A stretch of DNA of 64,000 nt from Proteobacteria bacterium ST_bin14. GTDB taxonomy: Bacteria > Pseudomonadota > Alphaproteobacteria > Sphingomonadales > Sphingomonadaceae. The notes beneath the pieces are model-generated. The model did not search any database. It was not told the DNA's origin and was given only the letters and a program-made list of their open reading frames with translations. Location: positions 62,001-126,000 of the forward strand of contig MSXR01000004.1 in assembly GCA_002083655.1 (NCBI GenBank), written 5' to 3'. Shown here one piece after another: positions 49,923-58,990 of the stretch; positions within the stretch are counted from its first letter, which is position 1, and every line of letters begins with the position of its first letter. Made by a program: the position numbers and the translations under genes.

Positions 49923-51365
49923 TCAGATGCTGATTTTCCAATCCCACTCCAGTGGATCGCCGTCCATCACCTCGACCCCCGCGGCGGTCAGCGCGTCGCG
50001 GATGGCGTCGGAAACGGCGAAATCCTTTGCGACGCGAGCCTCTTTGCGGGCGGCGAGCTGGGTTTCGATGTCGGTTTCGGTCAGGGCGGCAGAAGCGGGG
50101 CGGACGCGAAGGTCGGCGCGAGTGAGCAACGCTAATCCCAACCCAAATGCTTTATCAAAGTCGCCCAGCGCAGCCAGCCGATCAGTCGGAGACAATTTCT
50201 TGTCGGCGAGCATCTCATCAAGGACGGGCAGGGCGCGAGCGGTGTTCAGATCATCTGACACCGCCTCGTCGAGCCGCGCTCGATAGGGGGCCGCATCTCC
50301 CTTTGCCGTCCCATCATCGCGTGAGCGGAGCCCCTCGACAGCCATTACCAGTCGCTTCAGCCGCACGCTGGCCGCCGCCAGATTGTCCCACGTAAACTCA
50401 AGCTCGCTGCGATAATGCGCCTGCAGGCACATCAGGCGATAGGCGAGGGGGTGGAAGCCAGCATCGATCAGCGTCTGCAGCCGCAGGAAATCGCCGCTCG
50501 ATTTGGACATTTTGCCGCGCCGATCGACCAGAAAATTATTGTGCATCCAGATGCGTGCGCCCGTGAAGGTCGGGTCGCTATCCGCGCACCCGCAAAACGC
50601 CTGGTTCTGGGCGATTTCATTGGGGTGATGAATCTCGCGGTGATCGATGCCGCCGGTGTGAATGTCGAACGGGTGGCCAAGGTGCTGCAGGCTCATCACC
50701 GAGCATTCGAGGTGCCAGCCCGGCGCGCCCCGCCCCCAAGGCGAGTCCCATTCCATCTGGCGCTGTTCGCCGGGTGGTGATTTGCGCCAGATCGCAAAAT
50801 CCGCCGCGTGGCGCTTACCGGATACGGGATCGATCCGGCTTTCGCCTTCATCCGTCGCGGCACGCGCAAGCGCGCCATAATGCGGCACTTTCGAGGTGTC
50901 GAAATACAGCCCACCCTCAATCTCGTAGCAATCAGCTTCGATCTTTTTCGCGAAATCGATCATTTGCGGAATGTGATCGGTGGCGACGGTCCATTCAGTG
51001 GTGGTGGTGATGTTCAACCGGGCCACATCTTGCTTGAACGCATCGGTGTAATGCGCAGCGATTTCCCAGATCGATTTGGCCTGCGCCGCAGCGGCCTTTT
51101 CCATTTTGTCGTCGCCGGCATCGGCGTCGCTGGTCAAATGCCCGACATCGGTAATGTTGATGATGTGCTTGGTCGGAAACCCTTTCCACCGCAGCACCCG
51201 CCCCAGCGTGTCGGCAAACAGGAAGGCGCGCATGTTGCCGATATGCTGGTAGTTATACACCGTCGGCCCGCAGGTGTAGACGCGCACGTCATCAGGCCGG
51301 ATTGGCTCGAACGTTTCGACCTGTCGGGAAAGGCTGTTATAAAGCTTCAGCGGCGTATCAGTCAT
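49923..51365 (-). CDS. cysS: Cysteinyl-tRNA synthetase
   Basis: This class I synthetase of 480 residues has VYTCGPTVYNYQHIGNMRA, in which the HIGH-like motif is HIGN and the Cys is a zinc ligand. The other zinc region is HLECSVMSLQHLG with HHPNEIAQNQAF. KMSKS appears as RGKMSKSSGDF. The ATG at 51365 opens MTDTPLKLYNS; an upstream in-frame codon at 51434 is less likely. No unusual domain is present. Confidence 0.96.
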   Translation of the reverse strand: MTDTPLKLYNSLSRQVETFEPIRPDDVRVYTCGPTVYNYQHIGNMRAFLFADTLGRVLRWKGFPTKHIINITDVGHLTSDADAGDDKMEKAAAAQAKSIWEIAAHYTDAFKQDVARLNITTTTEWTVATDHIPQMIDFAKKIEADCYEIEGGLYFDTSKVPHYGALARAATDEGESRIDPVSGKRHAADFAIWRKSPPGEQRQMEWDSPWGRGAPGWHLECSVMSLQHLGHPFDIHTGGIDHREIHHPNEIAQNQAFCGCADSDPTFTGARIWMHNNFLVDRRGKMSKSSGDFLRLQTLIDAGFHPLAYRLMCLQAHYRSELEFTWDNLAAASVRLKRLVMAVEGLRSRDDGTAKGDAAPYRARLDEAVSDDLNTARALPVLDEMLADKKLSPTDRLAALGDFDKAFGLGLALLTRADLRVRPASAALTETDIETQLAARKEARVAKDFAVSDAIRDALTAAGVEVMDGDPLEWDWKISI

Positions 51366-51513
51366 CGCGCGGCCATAGCGGCGTGTGCCGCGCGCCGCAA
51401 TTCGCTGCCAATTGACTTGATATGCCGGTGCCACGCTGTTAGGGGCTGCCCGATACGGCGCGGAGTCACCTCTACGACGACGTTAATCTATTTATCCGGA
51501 GACCTGGGCGTTT

Positions 51514-51720
51514 ATGCAAATCATCGTTCGCGACAATAACGTCGATCAGGCGCTGCGCGCCCTGAAAAAGAAGCTGCAGCGCGAAGGCGTTTATCGTGAG
51601 ATGAAGCTGCGCCGTCATTACGAAAAGCCATCGGAAAAGCGGGCGCGTGAGCGGGCCGCCGCTGTACGCCGTGCGCGCAAGCTGGAGCGTAAGCGCCTGG
51701 AGCGTGACGGCGCACGGTAA
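51514..51720 (+). CDS. rpsU: 30S ribosomal protein S21
   Basis: S21 (68 residues) helps base pairing of mRNA with the 3' end of 16S rRNA. MQIIVRDNNVDQALRALKKK, FREMKLRRHYEKPS-like and a very basic C terminus (RARERAAAVRRARKLERKRL) identify it. GGAG lies upstream. It is a single gene followed after 75 bases by the FKBP gene. Confidence 0.96.
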   Translation: MQIIVRDNNVDQALRALKKKLQREGVYREMKLRRHYEKPSEKRARERAAAVRRARKLERKRLERDGAR

Positions 51721-51795
51721 GCTACCGGTCGTTCAGGATGCGGGGCCGGTGCCCTGCATCCGCTGATGATACTCAAAATTGCTGGAAACGTCCCC

Positions 51796-52416
51796 ATGTC
51801 GATCACCGCCGTGCCAATTCCGCCTACCAAGCGTGGAACGTTGACGTTGCTGTGGGTGGGGATTGCGCTGGCCGTGGCGCTGGCGGGGATGCTCGCCTTT
51901 TTCGGTACCGCCCGCGCGGTAGCCGACAAGGGCGATAACGCCACGTTCTTGGCCTATAACAAAACGCAGGCTGGCGTGGTGGAAACCGAATCGGGCCTGC
52001 AATACCGCGTGATCAAGGAAGGCGCCGGCGATCTTCAGCCGACCGATACTGATGTCGCGTTGATCAACTACACCGGATCGCTGCGGGATGGCAGCGTGTT
52101 CGATGCTTCCAAACAGCCGACACCTCTTCCCGTCGCCGGCGTTGTGAAGGGCTTTTCGGAAGCACTGAAGGCGATGAAGAAGGGCGGTAAAATCCGCGCC
52201 TGGATCAAGCCTGAGCTGGGCTATGGCGAACAATCGCCCGATCCTGCCAAGTTGCCGCCCGGCTCGATCCTGATCTTTGATATCGAACTGATCGAATTCC
52301 TGCCCGAAAGCGTGCTGCGTCAGGCGCAGCAGCAACAGCAGATGCAGCAGCAATTGCAGCAGCAGATTCAAGGTGGTCCACCACAGCCGCAGGGCGCGCC
52401 GCAACCCACGCGGTAA
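51796..52416 (+). CDS. Membrane-anchored FKBP-type peptidyl-prolyl isomerase
   Basis: This 206-residue protein has one N-terminal transmembrane helix (LTLLWVGIALAVALAGMLAFF), so the FKBP domain faces the periplasm. The domain has ESGLQYRVIKEGAG, INYTGSLRDGSVFDASKQP, VVKGFSEALKAMKKGGKI, LGYGEQ and LPPGSILIFDIELIEF. The tail is rich in Gln and Pro (QAQQQQQMQQQLQQQ, GGPPQPQ) and unlikely to be structured. The ATG at 51796 follows a GGAAA. Its partners are unknown. Confidence 0.9.
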   Translation: MSITAVPIPPTKRGTLTLLWVGIALAVALAGMLAFFGTARAVADKGDNATFLAYNKTQAGVVETESGLQYRVIKEGAGDLQPTDTDVALINYTGSLRDGSVFDASKQPTPLPVAGVVKGFSEALKAMKKGGKIRAWIKPELGYGEQSPDPAKLPPGSILIFDIELIEFLPESVLRQAQQQQQMQQQLQQQIQGGPPQPQGAPQPTR

Positions 52417-52581
52417 TTTGGCAGGGCGGCTCCCAGTTCGCTCAGTCCGAACGGCTTGGTAGCGGCGAAAAATAACCGCTACCGGGTCTTTCGGGTGCGC
52501 AGTACGTTATCGTGAATGCACCTTGCGCACTTGCACCGTGTCGATGGCGCGCGCAGAGCGACCGCGAGAGGTGATGTCGCC

Positions 52582-53994
52582 ATGTTCGATAGTTTCGACC
52601 CGATTATTCTCGCGCGGATTCAGTTCGCCTTCACCGTCAGCTTTCATTTTATCTTTCCCGCTTTCTCGATCGGGCTGGCCAGCTATCTGGCGGTGCTGGA
52701 GGGGCTGTGGCTGCGCACCAAGAACATGGTTTACCTCGACCTGTTCAAATTCTGGCTCAAGATTTTCGCCGTCACGTTCGCAATGGGCGTCGTGTCCGGC
52801 ATCGTCATGTCCTATCAATTCGGGACCAACTGGGCGGTGTTTTCAGACAAGACCGGGCCGATTTTGGGGCCATTGCTCGCTTATGAGGTGCTGACGGCAT
52901 TTTTCCTGGAAGCCGGTTTTCTCGGGGTCATGCTGTTCGGGATGAGCAAGGTCGGGCCGAAGCTGCACTTTGCCGCCACCCTGATGGTTGCGGTGGGCAC
53001 GTTCATCTCGGCATTCTGGATTCTCTCCGCGAACAGCTGGATGCAGACGCCGCAGGGGTGGGGCATTAACGACAAGGGGCAGTTTGTCATGGTCGATGGC
53101 TGGCTGTCAGTCATCTTCAACCCCAGCTTCCCGTATCGGCTGGTCCACACGGTGATGGGCGCGTATTTAACGACCGCGCTGGTGGTGGGTGCGGTGGGTG
53201 CGTGGCACTTACTGAAAGACAATGCTGAGCCGCATGCGCGCAAAATGTTCGCGATGGCGATGGGGATGATCATGGTGGTCGCCCCGTTGCAGATTTTGGC
53301 GGGTGACGAGCATGGGCTGAACACTCTGGAGTATCAGCCCGCCAAGATCATGGCGATGGAGGGGCATTACAAAAATCATCCAAATGGCGCGCCGCTCATT
53401 CTGTTCGGCATTCCGAATTCGGCTGAACGCCGGATCGATTATGCGATTGAGATTCCAAAGGCTTCGTCACTGATTCTGAAGCACGATATGAACGCGCCGC
53501 TCGCCGGGTTGGAGAGCATGCCGCTGGATAAGCAACCGCCGGTGGCAATCCTGTTCTGGTCGTTTCGGGTGATGGTGGGCCTGGGGTTGGCGATGCTGGC
53601 ACTGGGCATCTGGGGGCTTATCGCACGGGTGAGGGGTACGCTGTACAATTGGGTGTGGCTGCACCGGCTTGCGCTGGTGATGGGGCCTGCGGGCTTTGTT
53701 GCGGTAATTGCCGGGTGGATCACAACCGAAGTCGGACGCCAGCCCTATACGGTGTATGGCCTGCTCCGCACCGTCGACAGTGCGTCACCGCTGGCCGCGC
53801 CCGCCGTGGCCGCATCGCTGATCGCCTTCGTGGTCGTATATTTCGCGGTGTTCGGCGTCGGCACCTGGTACATATTAAAGCTGATGGCGGCGGGTGTGCA
53901 TGTCGGCGAAGCCGAGGATGATGGCGCGCCGATCCGCACTGGTGGTGTCGGGTCAGCCGGCTCAGCGCACGAATTTGCGGAGCAGATCGCATGA
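52582..53994 (+). CDS. cydA: Cytochrome bd-type quinol oxidase subunit I, CIO-type
   Basis: This 470-residue inner-membrane subunit carries the haem groups. Expected parts are RIQFAFTVSFHFIFPAFSIGL (haem b595 His), YEVLTAFFLEAGFLGVML (Glu), GDEHGLNTLEYQPAK and the quinol motif AGWITTEVGRQPYTVYGLLRT. The Q loop is short, as in the cyanide-insensitive CioA group. The ATG at 52582 follows GAGAGG. It overlaps cydB by 4 bases. Confidence 0.95.
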   Translation: MFDSFDPIILARIQFAFTVSFHFIFPAFSIGLASYLAVLEGLWLRTKNMVYLDLFKFWLKIFAVTFAMGVVSGIVMSYQFGTNWAVFSDKTGPILGPLLAYEVLTAFFLEAGFLGVMLFGMSKVGPKLHFAATLMVAVGTFISAFWILSANSWMQTPQGWGINDKGQFVMVDGWLSVIFNPSFPYRLVHTVMGAYLTTALVVGAVGAWHLLKDNAEPHARKMFAMAMGMIMVVAPLQILAGDEHGLNTLEYQPAKIMAMEGHYKNHPNGAPLILFGIPNSAERRIDYAIEIPKASSLILKHDMNAPLAGLESMPLDKQPPVAILFWSFRVMVGLGLAMLALGIWGLIARVRGTLYNWVWLHRLALVMGPAGFVAVIAGWITTEVGRQPYTVYGLLRTVDSASPLAAPAVAASLIAFVVVYFAVFGVGTWYILKLMAAGVHVGEAEDDGAPIRTGGVGSAGSAHEFAEQIA

Positions 53995-54995
53995 ACATCA
54001 ACTATGATCTGTCGACGATTTGGGCGTTCATCATCGCCTTTGCCGTGTTCGCCTATGTGGTGCTCGATGGCTTTGACCTGGGCATTGGCATCCTGTTTCC
54101 CGAATTCGCGGTGGGCAAGGAACGCGATCAGGCGATGAACGCGATCGCGCCGGTGTGGGATGGCAACGAGACTTGGCTGGTGCTGGGCGGCGGCGGGTTG
54201 TTCGCGGCGTTTCCGCTCGCCTATGCGATCATCATGCCCGCGCTATACCCGCCGATTATCGCGATGCTGCTGGGGCTGGTGTTTCGAGGCGTGGCGTTTG
54301 AATTTCGGTGGCGCGACCCCAGCCACCGCAAATTCTGGGACGCGGCGTTTACGGGTGGGTCGATTATTGCTGCGCTGTCACAAGGCATTATCCTTGGCGC
54401 GCTGTTGCAGGGGGTGGCGGTGACAGGCCGGGCCTATTCGGGCGGGTGGCTTGATTGGCTCACGCCGTTCTCGCTCCTTACCGGGGGTAGCGTGGTGGCC
54501 GGCTATGCGCTGTTGGGCGCGTGCTGGCTGATCGCGAAGACCGAGGGACAGACGCAGGCACATGCTTACCGTCTTGCGCGCAAATTCGGGCTGGTCACGC
54601 TGGCCGCAATTGCTGCCGTCAGCGCCGCGACTCCCTTTCTCGATCAGGATTATTACAGCCGCTGGCTTACCTTCCCCAACATATTACTGGTTGCACCGGT
54701 GCCAGTTATGGTCGCGGCGCTGGGTGTTTATTTCTGGAGAGCGTTAGGCAAAAACGCGCAGATTGTGCCGTTCGTTACTGTACTTGGCTTGTTTGCGCTC
54801 AGCTTTGCCGGGCTTGGGATCAGCATGTTCCCTTATATTATCCCGCCCAGCGTTTCGATCTGGGATGCCGCCGCACCGGAGAACAGCCAAATCTTTATGC
54901 TGATCGGCGTGGGACTGATGATGCCGCTGATCCTTGGCTATACTGGCTGGGCCTATTGGGTGTTCCGCGGCAAGGTGGGCGAGGGGTATCATTAA
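53991..54995 (+). CDS. cydB: Cytochrome bd-type quinol oxidase subunit II
   Basis: This 334-residue integral membrane subunit stabilises the haem site. YDLSTIWAFIIAFAVFAYVVLDGFDLGIG opens the first helix; NAIAPVWDGNETWLVLGGGGLFAAFP is the family signature. The total of about eight or nine helices and GWAYWVFRGKV near the end are typical. The stop overlaps the next start in TAATG. Confidence 0.95.
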   Translation: MNINYDLSTIWAFIIAFAVFAYVVLDGFDLGIGILFPEFAVGKERDQAMNAIAPVWDGNETWLVLGGGGLFAAFPLAYAIIMPALYPPIIAMLLGLVFRGVAFEFRWRDPSHRKFWDAAFTGGSIIAALSQGIILGALLQGVAVTGRAYSGGWLDWLTPFSLLTGGSVVAGYALLGACWLIAKTEGQTQAHAYRLARKFGLVTLAAIAAVSAATPFLDQDYYSRWLTFPNILLVAPVPVMVAALGVYFWRALGKNAQIVPFVTVLGLFALSFAGLGISMFPYIIPPSVSIWDAAAPENSQIFMLIGVGLMMPLILGYTGWAYWVFRGKVGEGYH

Positions 54996-55120
54996 TGGCA
55001 CCCGAGGCGCCACGCCCTGTGTTGTGGCGGCAATTGGCCTGGATGGCGGCAATCTGGGCAGCGAGCGTGGCCGCGTTGGCAGTGGTCGCCAAACTGCTGC
55101 GCTGGTGGCTGGTGCCGTGA
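54995..55120 (+). CDS. DUF2474-like small membrane protein of the cyd operon
   Basis: This 41-residue protein (MAPEAPRPVLWRQLAWMAAI and onward) has one transmembrane helix that carries Trp at its edges (RQLAWMAAIWAASVAALAVV) and a short basic end (RWWLVP). It starts in the TAATG overlap with cydB. Small DUF2474 proteins commonly end CIO-type bd operons and are thought to play a part similar to CydX. Length and context support this; function is inferred. Confidence 0.78.
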   Translation: MAPEAPRPVLWRQLAWMAAIWAASVAALAVVAKLLRWWLVP

Positions 55121-55132
55121 TGAAATGGCGGC

Positions 55133-56089
55133 CTATCGCAGCCGAAGTTCACCACGATCGATCGCGCTTAGAAACGTTGCATAGGCGTCGGCCAACCCCG
55201 CTTCGAGGCTGAAACGCGGTTTCCAGCCCGTCGCGAACAGCTTGCTGACGTCAAGCAGCTTGCGCGGTGTGCCGTCGGGTTTTGACGGATCGGTGATGAT
55301 CGCGGCATCGAGCCCGACGACATCCAAAATCGTCTGCGTGACGGCATAAATCGTGGTGTCTTGCCCGGTGCCTACGTTGATGTGCTGCGCTGCTGAATAG
55401 GTTTTGAGAAGATGGACGAGCGCGTCGGCTGCATCGTCGACATGCATGAATTCGCGGTACACCTGCCCCGTGCCCCAAATCTCTACGCTCGATGCGCCTG
55501 CCAGCTTCGCTTCGTGCGCCTTTCGGATCAGCGCCGGGATCACATGCCCATTGTCGAGGTTATAATTGTCGCCGGGACCGTACAGATTGGTGGGCATCGC
55601 CGAAATAAAGTCAGCACCATATTCGCTACGATACGCCTCGCATAGTTTCAGCCCCGCGATCTTCGCCAGCGCATAAGCTTCGTTGGTTGGCTCCAGCGCC
55701 GATGTCAGCAGTGCGTCTTCAGTAATCGGCTGGTCCGCAAATTTGGGATAGATGCACGAAGATCCCAGAAACAGAAGCTTTTCGACCCCAGCATTGTACG
55801 ATGCCGCGATCACATTATTCTGAATGATCAAATTATCGAGCATGAATTCAACCGGATAGGTCTTATTCGCCATAATTCCCCCGACCTTGGCCGCTGCGAG
55901 AATGACGGCATCCGGCCGCGTTTTACGGATGAAGAGATCGACGGCAGCTTCGTTGCGCAGGTCAAGATCAGCGCGAGCGGCGGTGACAACGGTACAATTT
56001 TCGCGAGCGAGCCTTCGCACCAAGGCTGACCCGACCATGCCGTTGTGCCCAGCTATAAAAACTGTCTTTCTATCAATAGAAAACGACAT
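55133..56089 (-). CDS. fcl: GDP-L-fucose synthase
   Basis: This 318-residue epimerase-reductase makes GDP-L-fucose from GDP-4-keto-6-deoxymannose. Signatures are FIAGHNGMVGSALVRRL (NADP), GSSCIYPKFADQPITE, NEAYALAKIAGLKLCEAY (catalytic Tyr and Lys) and YGPGDNYNLDNGHVIPALIRKAHEA. ELWGTGQVYREFMHVDD-type wording fits Fcl/WcaG. GDP-mannose 4,6-dehydratase (gmd) is not in the window. It is separated from the sugar transferase by an AT-rich gap. Confidence 0.93.
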   Translation of the reverse strand: MSFSIDRKTVFIAGHNGMVGSALVRRLARENCTVVTAARADLDLRNEAAVDLFIRKTRPDAVILAAAKVGGIMANKTYPVEFMLDNLIIQNNVIAASYNAGVEKLLFLGSSCIYPKFADQPITEDALLTSALEPTNEAYALAKIAGLKLCEAYRSEYGADFISAMPTNLYGPGDNYNLDNGHVIPALIRKAHEAKLAGASSVEIWGTGQVYREFMHVDDAADALVHLLKTYSAAQHINVGTGQDTTIYAVTQTILDVVGLDAAIITDPSKPDGTPRKLLDVSKLFATGWKPRFSLEAGLADAYATFLSAIDRGELRLR

Positions 56090-56216
56090 TATTCTGCCTC
56101 AGAGCTGTGTAATTTAATCGCGCATAATTATATTGCGAACAATTTCGTAATATGAATAAATTTTATTTATCGCCTTAAAATTTAAAGGTTTATTTTACGC
56201 CCAGAGGGTGTGATTT
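56090..56216. other. AT-rich intergenic region upstream of fcl
   Basis: This stretch of 127 bases is strikingly AT-rich for the window, with runs such as ATAATTATATTGC and TTAAAATTTAAAGG. It must contain the fcl promoter. No gene is visible. The composition may mark an upstream activating region or a recent insertion. Confidence 0.5.
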
Positions 56217-57503
56217 TTATTTGGAACCAAACCCGGTAGCGACCGTGATGATTGTTCTAAGGAAGATGAGTGCATCAAGCGACAGCGAAAAATATTTGAT
56301 ATAGTAAAAATCATACCCCAGCTTGCGATGGACATCAGACAGCCCCGTCACATGGCCCTGATTTACCTGCGCCCAGCCGCTGATGCCGGGCGGTACGGCG
56401 TGGCGATAGCTGTAAAATGGCAGTTGCTGTTCGTACCAGCTGGATAGCGGCACGGCTTCGGGGCGCGGGCCGATCCAGCTCATTTCACCGCGCAGCACAT
56501 TGAGCACCTGGGGCAGTTCATCGATCCGGGTCCGGCGCAGCCACCCGCCCAGTCGGGTAATCCGCGCATCATCAACTTGGGTCATCGCGGCTTCCAGATC
56601 ACCCTTGTCGGCGGGCTGAACGGCCATTGTTCGCAGCTTGATGACAATAAAAGGCTTGCCGCGATAACCAGTGCGCTGTTGCCGGAACAGCACGGGACCG
56701 GGCGAATCGAGCTTGATCAGCACACCACAAATCACAAGCACGAGCGCCACAATCGGAAGGGCGATCAGCGCAGTCGTAAAATCGATCAGGCGCTTTACCT
56801 TCATATATGCATTGTTCGGGATCAGCGACCCAAAGCTGTTTTCGGAAAGATGTTCCAGCTCAACGCGACCGGTCAGTACCTCACGCATCTGCTTGACGTG
56901 GAATACGGGGATGCCCGCCAACGTCGCATCCGCGAGCAGCCTGACCCAATCGGCACTCAGATTAGCGCGGAAATCGGCCACAATTGCAGCAACGGCCTGC
57001 GGCAATTGTGTGGGATCGGTTAGAAACGTCCAGTTCGCCGTCTCAATATCCGTCAAATCGTCAACATCGCCGTCTGGGACGATCGCAAACACTGGCTTCG
57101 AACGACGCGACTCTCGGTATGAAACGAAAAAGAACAACCCAATCGACACTGCCAGGCTAGCAATAAATACCGAGCGGACATAATCTGCCTTGAACAACAG
57201 CAGGACAGCGGTGACGCCCAGATAGCTGAAGCCGAAGGACGGCAGAGTGTAAGCATAGCCGAGCACACCCGGCAGGATGACTAGCCGTCGAAATACGAGA
57301 ATCCCGCCGACCAGGCTGGCTATGCACGCCAATAACGTGTTCCGTCCCGATGGACTAAACACAAATTCACTTAGGCCGGAACCTGCCCGCAGCGCGACCG
57401 GCATTGCCACAGCCAGAAGCAGGCCCACCAGCAACTGATAACGAAGCCGACCCAGTCCTGCCGGCCTTACCTGTTGAACGGCCGCTGTCGTCACTTTTAA
57501 CAT
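56217..57503 (-). CDS. Exopolysaccharide sugar transferase (undecaprenyl-phosphate type)
   Basis: This 428-residue membrane enzyme probably starts a polysaccharide repeat by moving a sugar phosphate to undecaprenyl phosphate. The N-terminal half has about four helices (LLVGLLLAVAMPVALR, LLACIASLVGGILVF, YAYTLPSFGFSYLGVTAVLLLF, IASLAVSIGLFFFV). The C-terminal PF02397 domain shows RLIDFTTALIALPIVALVLV, GPVLFRQQRTGYRGKPF, RRTRIDELPQVLNVLRGEMSWIGPRPE and YDFYYIKYFSLSLDAL. Which sugar is used is not evident. Confidence 0.9.
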   Translation of the reverse strand: MLKVTTAAVQQVRPAGLGRLRYQLLVGLLLAVAMPVALRAGSGLSEFVFSPSGRNTLLACIASLVGGILVFRRLVILPGVLGYAYTLPSFGFSYLGVTAVLLLFKADYVRSVFIASLAVSIGLFFFVSYRESRRSKPVFAIVPDGDVDDLTDIETANWTFLTDPTQLPQAVAAIVADFRANLSADWVRLLADATLAGIPVFHVKQMREVLTGRVELEHLSENSFGSLIPNNAYMKVKRLIDFTTALIALPIVALVLVICGVLIKLDSPGPVLFRQQRTGYRGKPFIVIKLRTMAVQPADKGDLEAAMTQVDDARITRLGGWLRRTRIDELPQVLNVLRGEMSWIGPRPEAVPLSSWYEQQLPFYSYRHAVPPGISGWAQVNQGHVTGLSDVHRKLGYDFYYIKYFSLSLDALIFLRTIITVATGFGSK

Positions 57504-57691
57504 TACGACACGCTTCCCCCGGGACTGGTCTCACCCGCGCGACACCCCCGCGCGACACCAATATAAGGTACGTGTGATACTCGCAAAAATACGCACAAAA
57601 CACCCTAAACCGCACGCAATAGGCGTTCGGCTACACCCCATGCCTTCTGGGAGCAGATACGCAAATTTTGCCGAACGTGCGGCTTGCCCGA
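57504..57691. other. Gap between wecC and the sugar transferase gene
   Basis: This 188-base stretch has no gene. It contains a direct repeat CCCGCGCGACAC at 57534-57545 and 57547-57558, just upstream of the sugar transferase start. A promoter is likely here, but no clear boxes are visible. Confidence 0.4.
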
Positions 57692-58990
57692 TCAGCCGGC
57701 TAGGCGAAGGTCGGGCTTTGGCAGGGATGCTGGGGGCTGATCAGGCCAGATGCCGCGCGTGTCGTACACCAGTTTATCGGCGCGCTCATCAAGCGGCACC
57801 GATCTGAACACCTCATGATCGACCAGCACGATCATGATCGGGCAGGTTTCGATCGCGGTATCGATGTCGATCAATTGTGCGGCGGTGCCATCAAATGCTG
57901 GCGGCAGCGCATCGGCATAGGGTTCGACAATGCGGATCCGATCGCCGAAAAGCTTGGCGAGGTCTGCGGCTACTTTCAGCGCGGGGCTTTCGCGAAAATC
58001 GTCAATATTGGCCTTGAATGCTAACCCAAGGCAGGCGACGGGCACACCCGGCAATCGCTCGATCAGATCAATCGCGCGGGCAATGGTGTGCACTACCTTG
58101 CCGTCATTCACTTCGCGCGCAGTGCGGATCAGGGGAGATTGCTCAGGGGCCGCGCTGACCAGGAACCACGGGTCCACCGCGATGCAATGCCCGCCAACAC
58201 CGGGGCCAGGCGACAAAATGTTCACGCGGGGATGGCGATTGGCAAGGCGGATCACCTCCCACACATCCACGCCCATTGTATCGGCGATCAAGCTGAGTTC
58301 ATTGGCGAAGGCAATGTTGACGTCGCGAAAGGCGTTTTCGGTCAGCTTGGTCATCTCGGCCGCGCGACTCGTCGTGGTGACACAGGCGCCGCGCACGAAG
58401 CGGCGATAAAAAGCCAACGCCTTGCGCGCGCACCGCGGGGTAATGCCGCCAATGACCCGGTCATTGTCGATCAGTTCAACCAGAATGCGCCCCGGCAAGA
58501 CGCGTTCGGGGCAATAGGCGATCGCGATATCGGCAGCTTCGCCTGATTTGCCCGGTACCTTCAAATCAGGGCGCAACGTGGCCAACAGGTCGCGCACCTT
58601 TTCGGTGGTGCCGACAGGGGAAGTTGATTCGAGGATGACGACGTCACCAGCCTTCAGCACGGTTGCAATCGTAGTGGCAGCTTGCAGAACATAGCCGATA
58701 TTGGGCGCGTGGTTCTCACCAAAGGGGGTCGGCACGGCGATGACGAATATGTCGGCGGGCTCAATCATTGTTGCGGCCCGCAAATTGCCGCGCGCCACCA
58801 CGCCGGAGACGAGCCCGTCAAGATCGACTTCCTCGATATGGACCTTGCCCGAATTGACGGTGTCGACCACGCTTTGGGTTACATCGACGCCGAGCACCTG
58901 CACACCGGTTCGCGCGATGACGGCGGCTGTGGGCAGCCCGATATAGCCGAGACCGAGTACCGCGACCTTTAGATCAGAGTCCGAAACCAT
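57692..58990 (-). CDS. wecC: UDP-N-acetyl-D-mannosamine dehydrogenase
   Basis: This 432-residue dehydrogenase oxidises UDP-ManNAc to UDP-ManNAcA in two steps. The NAD motif is VAVLGLGYIGLPTAAVIA. Other signatures are ILESTSPVGTTEKVRDLL, YCPERVLPGR, KLTENAFRDVNIAFANEL, and the catalytic Cys in LSPGPGVGGHCIAVDPWFL. LGLAFKANIDDFRESPALKVA follows. It overlaps wecB by 17 bases. Other nucleotide-sugar dehydrogenases look alike, but the pairing with wecB supports this one. Confidence 0.92.
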   Translation of the reverse strand: MVSDSDLKVAVLGLGYIGLPTAAVIARTGVQVLGVDVTQSVVDTVNSGKVHIEEVDLDGLVSGVVARGNLRAATMIEPADIFVIAVPTPFGENHAPNIGYVLQAATTIATVLKAGDVVILESTSPVGTTEKVRDLLATLRPDLKVPGKSGEAADIAIAYCPERVLPGRILVELIDNDRVIGGITPRCARKALAFYRRFVRGACVTTTSRAAEMTKLTENAFRDVNIAFANELSLIADTMGVDVWEVIRLANRHPRVNILSPGPGVGGHCIAVDPWFLVSAAPEQSPLIRTAREVNDGKVVHTIARAIDLIERLPGVPVACLGLAFKANIDDFRESPALKVAADLAKLFGDRIRIVEPYADALPPAFDGTAAQLIDIDTAIETCPIMIVLVDHEVFRSVPLDERADKLVYDTRGIWPDQPPASLPKPDLRLAG

